NCBI RefSeq assembly: GCF_000802425.1
Contig: NZ_JRUD01000010.1
Span: 62,001 to 126,000 of the forward strand
From: Pseudomonas flexibilis
Lineage (GTDB): Bacteria > Pseudomonadota > Gammaproteobacteria > Pseudomonadales > Pseudomonadaceae
Direction: 5' to 3'
Length of the DNA stretch: 64,000 nt
Shown here: positions 46,558 to 57,086 of the stretch, one piece after another
How positions within the stretch are numbered: position 1 is the stretch's first letter
Layout: each line of letters opens with the position of its first letter
The notes under the pieces: model-generated
What the model was told of the DNA's origin: nothing
Seen by the model: the letters and a program-made list of their open reading frames with translations, nothing else
The model's database searches: none
Program-made: the position numbers and the translations under genes

Positions 46558-46635
46558 GGTAACAGCCTGGGCAAAACCCTTGAGCCACGCGGCTTCCCGG
46601 GCTGTGGCACGTTGTCGCACGAGTGTTTTTGCCGC

Positions 46636-46670
46636 ATAAAAAAACGCCCGATCCATAAGGACCGGGCGTC
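46636..46670 (-). terminator. rpsI terminator
   Basis: On the minus strand ACGCCCG (46668-46662) pairs with CGGGCGT (46649-46643) around an AT-rich loop, followed by seven T bases. It lies about 20 bases after the rpsI stop. Confidence 0.88.
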
Positions 46671-46690
46671 TTCTGAAGCGGTAACCGAAG

Positions 46691-47083
46691 TTAGCGCTTG
46701 GAGTACTGCGGACGCTTGCGCGCCTTGCGCAGACCGACCTTCTTACGCTCGACTTCGCGGGCGTCGCGAGTCACGTAACCGGCCTTGCGCAGCGAGCTGC
46801 GCAGGGTTTCGTCGTAGGAGATCAGCGCACGGGTGATACCGTGGCGAATGGCGCCAGCCTGGCCACTCACGCCGCCACCCAGAACGGTGACGTACACGTC
46901 GAACTTCTCGGTGTTTTCGGTCAGCTCCAGCGGCTGGCGAACCACCATGCGAGCGGTTTCACGACCGAAGAAGTTTTCCAGGGTGCGGTTGTTGATGGTG
47001 ATCTTGCCAGTACCCGGACGCAGGAAGACGCGAGCGGTAGCAGTCTTGCGACGGCCAGTGCCGTAATTTTGAGTCGCCGACAT
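46691..47083 (-). CDS. rpsI: 30S ribosomal protein S9
   Basis: The 130-residue protein begins with [20 protein letters not shown] and ends KRPQYSKR, the tail that reaches the P-site t[28 protein letters not shown] is the family core. It follows rplM after 15 bases in the universal L13-S9 operon. Confidence 0.99.
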   Translation of the reverse strand: MSATQNYGTGRRKTATARVFLRPGTGKITINNRTLENFFGRETARMVVRQPLELTENTEKFDVYVTVLGGGVSGQAGAIRHGITRALISYDETLRSSLRKAGYVTRDAREVERKKVGLRKARKRPQYSKR

Positions 47084-47098
47084 AATGAGCTATTCCCG

Positions 47099-47527
47099 TT
47101 AAAACTTCAGTTCTTGAGGCTGCTGAGCGGCGTGCGGGTGCACGGAACCCTTGTACACCTTCAGCTTGCGATACATGTCGCGACCCAGCGGGTTCTTGGG
47201 CAGCATGCCCTTGACCGCGGTCTCGATCACACGCTCGGGAGCCTTGGCGATCAGCTTCTCGAAATTGATTTCCTTGATGCCGCCCGGGAAGCCGGAGTGC
47301 GAGTAGTACTTCTTGTCGGTGGCCTTGGCGCCGGTGACACGTACCTGCTCGGCATTGATCACGACGATGTAGTCGCCGGTATCAACGTGCGGGGTGTATT
47401 CCGGCTTGTGCTTGCCACGCAGACGGCTCGCGATTTCAGTGGCCAGACGACCCAGGGTCTGACCGGCAGCGTCGACGACGTACCAGTCGCGCTTTACGGT
47501 TTCCGGTTTAGCAGAAAAAGTTTTCAT
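47099..47527 (-). CDS. rplM: 50S ribosomal protein L13
   Basis: The 142-residue protein begins [20 protein letters not shown] and contains [21 protein letters not shown] and [18 protein letters not shown], all typical of L13. It is the first gene of the operon and has a clear promoter upstream. Confidence 0.99.
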   Translation of the reverse strand: MKTFSAKPETVKRDWYVVDAAGQTLGRLATEIASRLRGKHKPEYTPHVDTGDYIVVINAEQVRVTGAKATDKKYYSHSGFPGGIKEINFEKLIAKAPERVIETAVKGMLPKNPLGRDMYRKLKVYKGSVHPHAAQQPQELKF

Positions 47528-47569
47528 TCGTTATAAGCCTCAGGGGCCGCCCTGAAAATAAGACGGCGA

Positions 47570-47598
47570 ATCTTACTGAATAGTACGTACCCTGGCAA
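47570..47598 (-). promoter_or_regulatory. rplM-rpsI promoter
   Basis: On the minus strand -35 TTGCCA (47598-47593) and -10 TAAGAT (47575-47570) are separated by 17 bases, giving a leader of about 35 bases. The rest of the 240-base gap to nfi holds GC-rich sequence in which I see no gene. Confidence 0.78.
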
Positions 47599-47767
47599 GG
47601 CCAGGGCCGGGCCGCGGCAGACGCTATCGGGGGCTCGGGTCTTCGCGTCCGCATTGGCAGAACAAGGAATCGCGCGGCGGGCTAGGCATCCCCACCTATT
47701 TCCCGAGGAGCTAGGCGGTCCCCGCGGGAAAGTCGCGGGATTATGCCCAAGCCTCGGAAAATTGCAA

Positions 47768-48466
47768 CTAGCGCATCCCGGAAACGCGCCGCGAGGCCAA
47801 CCTGTCGGCCAGGCGCGTGGGCTCCGGCAGCCGGTAGCGCGTCACGTAGCGCAGCACCAGATCGGGCGCGCTGCACAGGCTCACCCGATGCCCAGGCGAG
47901 ACGACCAACGGTCGCACGCCGTCCTTGCTGCGCAGCAGCCAGCCGACCTGCTCTTCACTGTCGAGCAGCTGACTCCGTTCGCCCCGCTTCTCCCCCAGCG
48001 GTCCGGCGGCGCCAACCAGCAGCGTCTTGGCCACGCCGATGCTCGGCAGGTCCGCCACTATTCCCAGGTGAGCCGCAATGCCCAGCCGTCGTGGATGCGC
48101 AATACCCTGCCCGTCGATGAACAGCAAATCAGGCCGATGCGGCAGCTCACCCAACGCCTGCAGCAGCGCCGGCAGCTCGCGAAAGGACAGCAACCCCGGG
48201 ATATACGGCATGCTGGTCGCGCGCCGCACCACCACTTCGGCCAGCACTTCGGCGCTCTCGGCATCCAGCAGCACCGCCACCGCCCGAGTGATGCTGCCCC
48301 GCTCCTCGAAGCCGACATCCAGCCCGGCAATCAGGCGCAGCGGCACGGGAAACTCGTCCCGCAGCCGCACCTGCGCCGCGAGCTGTTGCTGCAGTCGGCG
48401 CGCCCCGGCGACGGTACCGTCCCAGCCAGGAAAACAATGTGGATCGGCGTCGTAACGAGCAACCAT
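47768..48466 (-). CDS. nfi: Endonuclease V (deoxyinosine 3' endonuclease)
   Basis: The 232-residue enzyme nicks DNA near deoxyinosine and other deaminated bases. Expected catalytic residues are present: Asp in [10 protein letters not shown], Glu in [12 protein letters not shown] and Asp in [24 protein letters not shown] and the SPGHRVSL segment are also typical. The protein ends with a basic tail. It is 15 bases downstream of the acyl-CoA dehydrogenase gene on the same strand. Confidence 0.95.
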   Translation of the reverse strand: MVARYDADPHCFPGWDGTVAGARRLQQQLAAQVRLRDEFPVPLRLIAGLDVGFEERGSITRAVAVLLDAESAEVLAEVVVRRATSMPYIPGLLSFRELPALLQALGELPHRPDLLFIDGQGIAHPRRLGIAAHLGIVADLPSIGVAKTLLVGAAGPLGEKRGERSQLLDSEEQVGWLLRSKDGVRPLVVSPGHRVSLCSAPDLVLRYVTRYRLPEPTRLADRLASRRVSGMR

Positions 48467-48481
48467 GGCTTGTCTCGCGGA

Positions 48482-49618
48482 TCACAGCGACCGCGCGATG
48501 ATCTCCTTCATGATTTCGTTGGTCCCCGCATAGATGCGCTGCACACGGGCATCTGCCCAGGCGCGCGCCACCGGGTATTCCCACATGTAACCGTAGCCGC
48601 CATGCAGCTGCACGCATTCGTCCAGCACGCGGCACTGCAGCTCGGTCGACCAGTACTTGAGCATCGCCGCCGTCGGCACATCCAACTTGCCCTGCAGATG
48701 CAGTTCCAGGCAGCGGTCGGTGAACACCCGACCCACCTGGATCTCCGCCGCCATTTCCGCCAACTTGAAGCGGGTGTTCTGGAAGTCTGCCACCGCCTTG
48801 CCGAACGCCTTGCGTTCGCGGGTGTAGTCGAGGGTCCAGCGCAACGCTGCCTCGGCCGAGGCCAGCGCGCCGACGCCGACCGTCAGGCGCTCCTGCGGCA
48901 ACTCCTGCATCAGGTAGGCGAAGCCCATGCCCGGCTGACCCAGCAGGTTCTCCTTTGGCACCCGCACGTCCTGGAAGAACAGCTCCGAAGTGTCCTGAGC
49001 CTTCATGCCGACTTTTTCCAGGCGCCGACCGCGACTGAAGCCCGGCGTGCCGCTTTCCACCAGGAACAGGCTGGTGCCCCGTGCGCCAGCCTGTGGATCG
49101 GTCTTGGCCACCACGACCACCAGATCAGCCAGCCAGCCGTTGGTGATGAAGGTCTTGGAGCCATTCAGCACATACTCATCACCGTCCAGAACCGCGCTGG
49201 TGCGCACGCCCTGCAGGTCGGAACCGGCGCCCGGCTCAGTCATGGCGATGGCGCTGACCAGCTCTCCGCTCACCATGCGCGGCAGGTAACGCTGCTTCTG
49301 TTCCTCCGAGCCGTAATGCAGCAGGTATGGAGCCACGATGTCCGAATGCAGGGAGAAGCCGATGCCACTCAGGCCGAGCCGGGCAACCTCCTCGATCACC
49401 ACGGCGCTGTAGAGGAAGTCAGCACTCATGCCGCCATAGGCTTCCGGGATATGCGAACACAGCAGACCCGCCTCGCCGGCCTTGCTCCACAGGGCGCGAT
49501 CCACATGTCCATCCTTCTCCCATTGAGCATGGAAGGGGACGGCGTGTTGCTCGAGGAACTTCCGAACGCTGGCGCGGAAGAGTTCGTGGTCAGCACTGAA
49601 CAGGGTTCTTGGAATCAT
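48482..49618 (-). CDS. Acyl-CoA dehydrogenase
   Basis: The 378-residue flavoenzyme has the usual three domains. Visible signatures are AMTEPGAGSDLQGVRTSA (FAD and substrate binding), FITNGWLADLVVVVAKTD and the C-terminal QLHGGYGYMWEYPVARAWADARVQRIYAGTNEIM (read in parts), with the catalytic glutamate in YAGTNEIM. This is closest to long-chain-type enzymes, but chain length cannot be read from sequence alone. I chose the ATG at 49616-49618 because AGGTGA lies five bases upstream; a GTG nine bases earlier is possible. It is divergent from an AraC-family regulator that may control it. Confidence 0.93.
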   Translation of the reverse strand: MIPRTLFSADHELFRASVRKFLEQHAVPFHAQWEKDGHVDRALWSKAGEAGLLCSHIPEAYGGMSADFLYSAVVIEEVARLGLSGIGFSLHSDIVAPYLLHYGSEEQKQRYLPRMVSGELVSAIAMTEPGAGSDLQGVRTSAVLDGDEYVLNGSKTFITNGWLADLVVVVAKTDPQAGARGTSLFLVESGTPGFSRGRRLEKVGMKAQDTSELFFQDVRVPKENLLGQPGMGFAYLMQELPQERLTVGVGALASAEAALRWTLDYTRERKAFGKAVADFQNTRFKLAEMAAEIQVGRVFTDRCLELHLQGKLDVPTAAMLKYWSTELQCRVLDECVQLHGGYGYMWEYPVARAWADARVQRIYAGTNEIMKEIIARSL

Positions 49619-49750
49619 TGTTATCACCTGATAGCCGTTGCGATGGATGTCCAGACTCTAGGTCAGCCGCGCTCGGCTTCAAACTGGACAGTTGCGCCAA
49701 AAAACCCGACGATCCAGCCACCCATTGGCTAATTCACCTTAATAACAACA

Positions 49751-50782
49751 ATGAGCATGCCAACTCTCCCCCTCAGCCGGGTCAGCATCCTGGCCTGCGA
49801 AGGCGTCCTGGCTTCCACCCTGATGCAAGCCTGCGACCTGTTCCACATGGCCAGCCTGCGCCTGGGCAAGCGCCAGGGCCTGGGCACCACCCCGGCGTTC
49901 CAGACACGCCTGGTCAGCGCCGACGGTCAGCCGGTACGCAGCTTCAGCGGCGTGCACCTGCCTGTCGACGGCGGCCTCGAGGCTGCGGACATTCTGGTCC
50001 TGCCCGCCTTCTGGGGCGATTTCGATGCGCTTCGTCAGCGCCACCCCCAGGTGCTCGAGTGGCTGCAGGCCAGCCACGCCGCCGGCAGCACGCTGTGCGG
50101 CGAAGCCAGCGGCGTGTTCTGGATCGCCCAGGCCAGCCTGCTGGACGGCAAGGAGGCCACCACCTACTGGCGCTTCTTCGACGAGTTCACGCAACGCTTT
50201 CCGCAGGTGCAGCTCAACCGCGACAAACACCTGACCGACGCCGACCGCCTGTACTGCACCACCAGCAGCACCTCGGCCTGCGACCTGTATCTGCACCTGA
50301 TCGAGCGTTTCTGCGGCCTGGACATTGCCCAGACCGTCGCCCGCGACGTGCTGCACGAGGTGCAGCGCAGCTATACGCCGGGGCGCATCGGCTTCGGCGG
50401 CCAGAAGCTGCACCGCGACATGGCCATCCTGCAGATCCAGCACTGGCTGGAGGAGCATTACACTGAGAAATTCCGCCTCGAGGACGTCGCCAGTCGCCAC
50501 GGCATGAGCATCCGCAACTTCATGCGGCGCTTTCAGGCCGCCACCGGCGACAAGCCCCTGCACTACCTGCAGCGACTGCGCATCGAAACCGCCAAGAGCC
50601 TGCTCAGCGCCTCGCGCAAGAGCATCAAGACCATCAGTTACGAAGTGGGTTACGACGACGCCAGTTTCTTCGCCCGACTGTTTCGCCAGCACACAGGCCT
50701 GTCACCAAACCAGTATCGTCAGCACGCCGCGCCCAAGGAACCGCAGGCGAGCGCGACCCGGCCCGCCCCGCACAGAACATAG
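49751..50782 (+). CDS. GlxA-type AraC family transcriptional regulator
   Basis: The 343-residue protein has an N-terminal DJ-1/PfpI-like domain (about 10-200). The nucleophile-elbow position is LCGEASGVFWIAQASLLDGKEATTYWRF. The C-terminal AraC DNA-binding domain (about 235-330) has helix-turn-helix segments FRLEDVASRHGMSIRNFMRRFQAATG and IKTISYEVGYDDASFFARLFRQHTGLSP (read in parts). Effector is unknown. It is divergent from the acyl-CoA dehydrogenase gene with 132 bases between, the usual arrangement for a local regulator. The tail after 325 is low complexity. Confidence 0.9.
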   Translation: MSMPTLPLSRVSILACEGVLASTLMQACDLFHMASLRLGKRQGLGTTPAFQTRLVSADGQPVRSFSGVHLPVDGGLEAADILVLPAFWGDFDALRQRHPQVLEWLQASHAAGSTLCGEASGVFWIAQASLLDGKEATTYWRFFDEFTQRFPQVQLNRDKHLTDADRLYCTTSSTSACDLYLHLIERFCGLDIAQTVARDVLHEVQRSYTPGRIGFGGQKLHRDMAILQIQHWLEEHYTEKFRLEDVASRHGMSIRNFMRRFQAATGDKPLHYLQRLRIETAKSLLSASRKSIKTISYEVGYDDASFFARLFRQHTGLSPNQYRQHAAPKEPQASATRPAPHRT

Positions 50783-50855
50783 GATGGGGCGGCCGGCCTC
50801 GGCCACCTGTCTATGCTGGCGACCCATCACAACAATAAACAAGGGTTCAATCGCC

Positions 50856-51806
50856 ATGCGCATCCTGTTCGTCCTGCTCGCCCTGTTCAGTCTCGGCGCA
50901 CAGGCCAACCCCGACTGGAAAGCCTTCCCCCACGACCAAAGCGCCTTCGACTACAGCGGCGACAAGCTGCGCCAGGCGTGGCCGCGCCTCACCCTGGGCT
51001 TCGGCGATTACCCGTTCCCCGACGCCGCCTGGGTTCGCCGCATGGCGGAGGAAAATCCCGAAGCGCTGCAACGCACCACGGCCGAAACGGGCTTCTCCGG
51101 CGCGCCCGGAGACGCGGAGGTGTACGCAGCCGAGCTGCAGGAGGTCTGGCGTCTGCTGTTCCGTGGCGATTTCGCCGAAGCCAAGGCGCGTGGCATGGCC
51201 CTGGGGATTGGCGGCCAGGTGCCGGCCATGTATGCCCAGGTGATCTACGCCATGTTCCTGGCCGACAGCCAGGAAGAGAAGCACCGCCTGCTCGAGGAAG
51301 TGATCGAATACAACGAACAGGCCGGGGAGCTGATCCGCGCCGACTCGGTGGCCATGTTCGGCGGCGTGTATGCCAAGGCTCGCCTGGGCGAGGAACTGTC
51401 CGTGCCGGTGGTGCTCAAGCGCGGCTACACCTCGCAGATCCCGGATCAGCTGGATGAACTGCTCAAGCAGCACCCCAAGCATCCCTACGCCCTGGCCCTG
51501 TATGGCGGCTATCACGCTGGCGTGATCCGCAAGGTGGGCAAGCTGGTCGGCCGCATGACCTACGGCGTCAGCCCCGACAAGATGGAGCACTACTTCCAGC
51601 GCTCCTTCCAGCAGGCCGACAGCCTGCCCATCGGCCACTACGAGTACGCCAACGCGCTGAACTACGTGTACGGGAAGAAGGAACGGGCCAAGGCGTTGGA
51701 GCACCTGCAACGGGCCGTCAGCCTGCCGCCGGCGAGCGCCATGGAGGCCCTGGAAGTCGCCCATGCCCGCAAGCTGCTGAACGCCGAGCAGATCGCCGGC
51801 CAATAG
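50856..51806 (+). CDS. Uncharacterised exported protein with TPR-like helices
   Basis: The 316-residue protein has a signal peptide (MRILFVLLALFSLGAQA, cleavage near 17-18). The rest is mostly alpha-helical with alanine-, leucine- and acid-rich repeats reminiscent of TPR units: AELQEVWRLLFRGDFAEAKARG (read in parts), LLEEVIEYNEQAGELIRADS and YEYANALNYVYGKKERAKALEHL. I recognise no enzymatic motif. The ATG at 50856 was chosen for the signal peptide, although the upstream Shine-Dalgarno is weak. It is followed by a perfect hairpin. Similar proteins occur in Pseudomonas without known function. Confidence 0.82.
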   Translation: MRILFVLLALFSLGAQANPDWKAFPHDQSAFDYSGDKLRQAWPRLTLGFGDYPFPDAAWVRRMAEENPEALQRTTAETGFSGAPGDAEVYAAELQEVWRLLFRGDFAEAKARGMALGIGGQVPAMYAQVIYAMFLADSQEEKHRLLEEVIEYNEQAGELIRADSVAMFGGVYAKARLGEELSVPVVLKRGYTSQIPDQLDELLKQHPKHPYALALYGGYHAGVIRKVGKLVGRMTYGVSPDKMEHYFQRSFQQADSLPIGHYEYANALNYVYGKKERAKALEHLQRAVSLPPASAMEALEVAHARKLLNAEQIAGQ

Positions 51807-51819
51807 CACCTGCGGCCAG

Positions 51820-51855
51820 AACGAACAGGCCCGCCAGATGGCGGGCCTGTTCGTT
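51820..51855. terminator. Perfect 16-bp hairpin between convergent genes
   Basis: Arms 51820-51835 and 51840-51855 are exact reverse complements with an AGAT loop. It lies between the exported-protein gene and cysNC and probably ends both transcripts, although T runs are short. Confidence 0.75.
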
Positions 51856-51868
51856 CATGCAGCCTGGA

Positions 51869-53764
51869 CTAGATCAGCGCCCGGGCACGCAACAGCGCCA
51901 GCACTTCGCGCACGCACTCCTCGACGGAGTGCGACTGGGTATTGACCACCAGGTCGGCGTCCAGCGGCACATCGTAGGGGAAGGACTCGCCGGGAATGTT
52001 GTCCTCGCCGGCAGCGTACAGACCCTGCGGATCCCGCTCGCGGCAGACCATCGGCGACGCCTGCACGTACACGGTGATCAGGCGCTCGGCGCCGATGATC
52101 GCCCGCGCCTGCTCACGCCCTTCCGCGCTCGGCGCCACAAAAGCCGCCAGGGTCAGCAGGCCGGCTTCGTTGAACTGACGTGCCACCAGGGCGGCACGAC
52201 GCCAGTTCTCGGCACGGCCGGCGCGATCCTGCGGCAGACCCTTGTTGATGTCATGACGCAGGTTCTGGCCGTCCAGCACGAACACCGCGCGCCCCATGTT
52301 GAACAGTGTGCGTTCCAGGGCATAGGCCAAGGTGCTCTTGCCAGCGCCGGACAGGCCGCTGAACAGCACGGTGGCCGGCTGCTGGCCGAAGCGTACGGCC
52401 CGCTCCTCACGGCTGACATGCCCGCCTACGGCCTGATGTCCATGGCCGGCTGCCGGTGCGATGATCATGCCGGCGCCCACGGTGACGTTGCTCAGCCGAT
52501 CGATGACGATGAACGCGCCGGTGGTGCGGTTATCCGCATAGCCATCCAGGGCGATCGGCGCGTCCAGGCTGACATTGACCCGCGCGATGCCGTTCAACGG
52601 CAGGCTGCTGGCCGCGCATTCCTCGAGGCTGTTGACGTCCACCTGATGGATGATCGACGGGATCGTCCCCGGCACGTAGCTGGTAGCACGCTTGAAGTCG
52701 TACTTGCGCCCCGGCTGCATGGGCTCCTCGCCCAGCCAGACCAGCATGGCTTCGAAGCTGTCGCTGACCTGCGGACGGTTGTCGGCGTGCACCAGCATGT
52801 CGCCGCGCGACACATCGATCTCGTCCTCCAGGGTCAGGGTGATGGCCTGGCCGGGGCCGGCCTGCTCCAGCTCGCCCTCGAAGGTGACGATCGACTTGAT
52901 GCGGCTCGCCTTGCCCGAGGGCAGCGCCACCACTGCATCACCCTTGCGAACCACGCCCGACGCGAGCGTACCGGCAAAGCCCCGGAAGTTCAGGTTCGGA
53001 CGATTCACGTACTGCACCGGGAAACGCATGTCGTCGAGGTTTCGATCGGCAGCGATCTCCACCGTCTCGAGGATTTCCATCAGCGGCTGGCCCGTGTACC
53101 AGGGCGCACGCTCGGAGCGGTTGACCACGTTGTCGCCCTTGAGGGCGGACATGGGCACGAAGTGCAGCGAGCTGGCCTGGCGATCCAGGCCGATGCGCTC
53201 GGCGAAGTCCAGGTAGTCGGCGCGGATGCGCTCGAAAACGCCCTGGTCGAAATCCATCAGGTCCATCTTGTTGATGGCCACCACGATGTGGCGGATGCCC
53301 AGCAGCGAGGCGATATAGCTGTGCCGGCGGGTCTGGGTCTGCACGCCGTAGCGGGCGTCCACCAGGATGATGGCCAGGTCGCAGGTCGAGGCGCCGGTGG
53401 CCATGTTGCGGGTGTACTGCTCGTGGCCGGGGGTGTCGGCGATGATGAACTTGCGCTTGGCGGTGCTGAAGTAGCGATAGGCCACGTCGATGGTGATGCC
53501 CTGCTCGCGTTCGGCCTGCAGGCCATCCACCAGCAGCGCCAGGTCGACGTCATCGCCGGTGGTGCCGACTTTCTTCGAGTCGCGGGTAATGGCTTCCAGA
53601 TGGTCCTCGTAGATCATCTTGGAGTCGTGCAGCAGACGGCCGATCAGCGTGCTCTTGCCGTCGTCCACGTTGCCGCAGGTAAGGAAGCGCAGCAGTTCCT
53701 TGCGTTCGTGCTGGGCCAGGTAGGCGAGGATGTCCTCGCTGATCAGTTCGGATTGATGCGACAT
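51869..53764 (-). CDS. cysNC: Sulfate adenylyltransferase GTPase subunit fused to APS kinase
   Basis: The 631-residue bifunctional protein activates sulfate. The N-terminal CysN part (1 to about 440) is an EF-Tu-like GTPase with [15 protein letters not shown] (31-45), the [16 protein letters not shown] switch region and NKMDLMDF. The C-terminal CysC part (about 450-631) has the Walker [19 protein letters not shown] and phosphorylates APS to PAPS. This fusion is the normal form in Pseudomonas and Rhizobium NodQ. CysD is the partner, encoded 12 bases upstream. Confidence 0.98.
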   Translation of the reverse strand: MSHQSELISEDILAYLAQHERKELLRFLTCGNVDDGKSTLIGRLLHDSKMIYEDHLEAITRDSKKVGTTGDDVDLALLVDGLQAEREQGITIDVAYRYFSTAKRKFIIADTPGHEQYTRNMATGASTCDLAIILVDARYGVQTQTRRHSYIASLLGIRHIVVAINKMDLMDFDQGVFERIRADYLDFAERIGLDRQASSLHFVPMSALKGDNVVNRSERAPWYTGQPLMEILETVEIAADRNLDDMRFPVQYVNRPNLNFRGFAGTLASGVVRKGDAVVALPSGKASRIKSIVTFEGELEQAGPGQAITLTLEDEIDVSRGDMLVHADNRPQVSDSFEAMLVWLGEEPMQPGRKYDFKRATSYVPGTIPSIIHQVDVNSLEECAASSLPLNGIARVNVSLDAPIALDGYADNRTTGAFIVIDRLSNVTVGAGMIIAPAAGHGHQAVGGHVSREERAVRFGQQPATVLFSGLSGAGKSTLAYALERTLFNMGRAVFVLDGQNLRHDINKGLPQDRAGRAENWRRAALVARQFNEAGLLTLAAFVAPSAEGREQARAIIGAERLITVYVQASPMVCRERDPQGLYAAGEDNIPGESFPYDVPLDADLVVNTQSHSVEECVREVLALLRARALI

Positions 53765-53776
53765 GATGCGTGGTCC

Positions 53777-54694
53777 TCAGAAGTAGCCCTGGCGTTTCTT
53801 TTCTTCCATCGAGCCCGCCTGATCGTGGTCGATCACTCGGCCCTGGCGCTCGGAGGTACGCGTCAACAGCATTTCCTGGATGATTTCCGGCAGCGTGGTG
53901 GCGGTCGATTCCACCGCGCCGGTCAGCGGGTAGCAGCCCAGGGTGCGGAAACGCACCATCCTCTTCTGGATGCTCGCCTTCTGCTCGGCGGTCAGGTACT
54001 GGAGGATGCGCTCGTCGTCGATCATGATCAGCGCGCCATTCATCTCGATCACTTCGCGCTCCGCCGCGTAATACAGCGGCACGATCGGAATGCCTTCCAG
54101 GTAGATGTATTGCCAGATGTCCAGCTCGGTCCAGTTGGACAGCGGGAAGACGCGGATCGACTCGCCCTTCTTCACCTTGCCGTTGTAGATGTTCCACAGC
54201 TCGGGGCGCTGGTTCTTCGGGTCCCAGCGGTGCTTGCTGTCGCGGAAGGAATACACGCGCTCCTTGGCGCGGGACTTCTCCTCGTCGCGGCGCGCGCCAC
54301 CGAAGGCGGCGTCGAAGCCGTACTTGTCGAGCGCCTGTTTCAGGCCCTCGGTCTTCATCACGTCGGTGTGCTTGGCGCTGCCGTGGGTGAAGGGGTTGAT
54401 GCCCTGGGCGATGCCGTCCGGGTTGGTGTGGGTGATCAGCTCCAGCCCCATCTCCTCGACCATGCGGTCGCGGAAACGGTACATCTCCTGGAACTTCCAC
54501 TGGGTATCCACATGCATGACCGGGAACGGCAGCTTGCCGGGATAGAAGGCCTTGCGGGCCAGGTGGAGCATGACGGCCGAGTCCTTGCCGATGGAATACA
54601 GCATCACGGGGTTGTCGAACTCGGCGGCCACTTCACGAATGATGTGGATGCTTTCCGCTTCCAGCTGCTTCAGGTGCGTCAGTTTCTCGACCAT
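53777..54694 (-). CDS. cysD: Sulfate adenylyltransferase subunit 2
   Basis: The 305-residue ATP-pyrophosphatase makes APS from ATP and sulfate. The PP-loop is [19 protein letters not shown], followed by the [20 protein letters not shown] and [15 protein letters not shown] segments; [12 protein letters not shown] is typical. It is the first gene of cysD-cysNC. The start [22 protein letters not shown] is conserved. Confidence 0.98.
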   Translation of the reverse strand: MVEKLTHLKQLEAESIHIIREVAAEFDNPVMLYSIGKDSAVMLHLARKAFYPGKLPFPVMHVDTQWKFQEMYRFRDRMVEEMGLELITHTNPDGIAQGINPFTHGSAKHTDVMKTEGLKQALDKYGFDAAFGGARRDEEKSRAKERVYSFRDSKHRWDPKNQRPELWNIYNGKVKKGESIRVFPLSNWTELDIWQYIYLEGIPIVPLYYAAEREVIEMNGALIMIDDERILQYLTAEQKASIQKRMVRFRTLGCYPLTGAVESTATTLPEIIQEMLLTRTSERQGRVIDHDQAGSMEEKKRQGYF

Positions 54695-54812
54695 GACTAC
54701 TCACACGTGCGGGGTTTCGGCCTACGGGCCGTGGGCGAGCGCGCACCATAGCACCCGGGGTTTCTTCTAAGAATCCCGACATCTAGAACAAAGTTTCATA
54801 TTCATATAGCGA
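54695..54812 (-). promoter_or_regulatory. cysD upstream region
   Basis: The 118 bases between cysD and the Nif3 gene contain a markedly AT-rich part (about 54760-54815) in otherwise GC-rich DNA. On the minus strand it includes arms TTCTT and AAGAA around AG (54773-54762). This is where a CysB-dependent promoter would be expected, but I cannot identify its elements with confidence. Confidence 0.35.
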
Positions 54813-55571
54813 TCAAATCGGGTTGTCGCAGTCGATGAAGCGGTGCTCGATGCCGAAGCGCTGCGCCAGATAGTCGCCCAGCGCCTGCACCCCGTAGCGC
54901 TCGGTGGCATGGTGACCGGCCGCGATGAAACCGATGCCGTTCTCCCGAGCGCTGTGGAAGGTCTGCTCGGACGCCTCGCCGGTCAGGTACAGGTCGACCC
55001 CGGCGGCGATCGCCTGGTCGATGTAACCCTGGCCACCCCCGGTGCACCAGCCCACCCGCTGGATGGGGCGCGCGCAATCCACCAGCAGCGGCTCCCGGTC
55101 GAGGGCCACGGCCACCTGCCGGGCGAAATCCGCGGCGCTCATCGGCTCGGGCAGATGGCCCACCAAGGCAACGGAGCGCGGATTGTCGGGCTCCAGCGGA
55201 CCGTCCACCTGCAGGCCGAGGCGCCGCGCCAGCTGCACGTTGTTGCCAACCTCATGGTGCACGTCCAACGGCAGGTGATAGGCCAGCAGGCTGATGTCGT
55301 GGGTCAGCAGGGTCTTCAGCCGTCGCTGCTTCATGCCGACGACACAGGGGTTCTCGTTCTTCCAGAAATAGCCATGGTGTACCAGCACCAGATCGGCACC
55401 CTCCGCCACCGCGGCATCCAGCAGGACCTGGCTGGCGGTCACCCCGCTGACGATCCGACGCACCCGGGAGCGGCCTTCGACCTGCAGCCCGTTGGGGCAG
55501 TAATCGGCGATCTTCGCCGCAGCAAGATAACGATCGGCTTCGAAAACCAGAGTAGACAGGTCGATACCCAT
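54813..55571 (-). CDS. Nif3-like dinuclear metal centre protein (YbgI family)
   Basis: The 252-residue protein has the family's metal-binding segments: YCPNGLQVEG, VLVHHGYFWKNE (histidine pair), HLPLDVHHEVGNN and, near the C-terminus, GIGFIAAGHHATERYGVQALG. YbgI/NIF3 proteins form hexameric toroids with two metals per subunit; the YbgI paralogues are linked to GTP cyclohydrolase-like activity or 5-oxoproline metabolism, but function is not certain. It is divergent from algW. Confidence 0.93.
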   Translation of the reverse strand: MGIDLSTLVFEADRYLAAAKIADYCPNGLQVEGRSRVRRIVSGVTASQVLLDAAVAEGADLVLVHHGYFWKNENPCVVGMKQRRLKTLLTHDISLLAYHLPLDVHHEVGNNVQLARRLGLQVDGPLEPDNPRSVALVGHLPEPMSAADFARQVAVALDREPLLVDCARPIQRVGWCTGGGQGYIDQAIAAGVDLYLTGEASEQTFHSARENGIGFIAAGHHATERYGVQALGDYLAQRFGIEHRFIDCDNPI

Positions 55572-55622
55572 GGGCAGTTCCTTTTAACAGCCGGACGGCT
55601 GCTTCTTTGCGATGCGCGTCCG

Positions 55623-55628
55623 TATAAT
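55623..55628 (+). promoter_or_regulatory. Consensus -10 box upstream of algW
   Basis: TATAAT lies 26 bases before the GTG start of algW. No convincing -35 box is visible 17 bases upstream. It predicts a leader of only about 20 bases. Confidence 0.5.
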
Positions 55629-55654
55629 GTCGCGACTTCATCGAGGGGTCGCTC

Positions 55655-56947
<1,293 letters not shown>

Positions 56948-56980
56948 CGCCCGCGCCCACGAACCGCAGCGGGCGGTGAG

Positions 56981-57035
56981 TGCGACTTCAGTCGCGAGCT
57001 TTTGAGCGGGATTGCACTAAAAGCATCGCAACAGA
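56981..57035. repeat. REP-like palindromic element
   Basis: GCGACT-TC-AGTCGC forms a perfect hairpin, followed by a GCTTTT/AAAAGC inverted pair. The sequence resembles REP elements scattered between genes in Pseudomonas. It lies between the convergent ends of algW and hisC, and a second GC-rich palindromic stretch follows to about 57075. Confidence 0.55.
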
Positions 57036-57086
57036 AGGCGCACCCACAAAAAGCGGCCGCCTCGCGGCTTCAGCCGAATCTCTACC

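Noticed and set aside
47654-49732. 692-codon plus-strand frame opposite nfi and the acyl-CoA dehydrogenase
   Set aside because: Both opposite genes have intact catalytic motifs; the plus-strand translation has none.
51857-54751. 964-codon open frame on the plus strand opposite cysNC and cysD
   Set aside because: It is antisense to two intact metabolic genes, spans their junction and shows no recognisable domain; a typical high-GC shadow.
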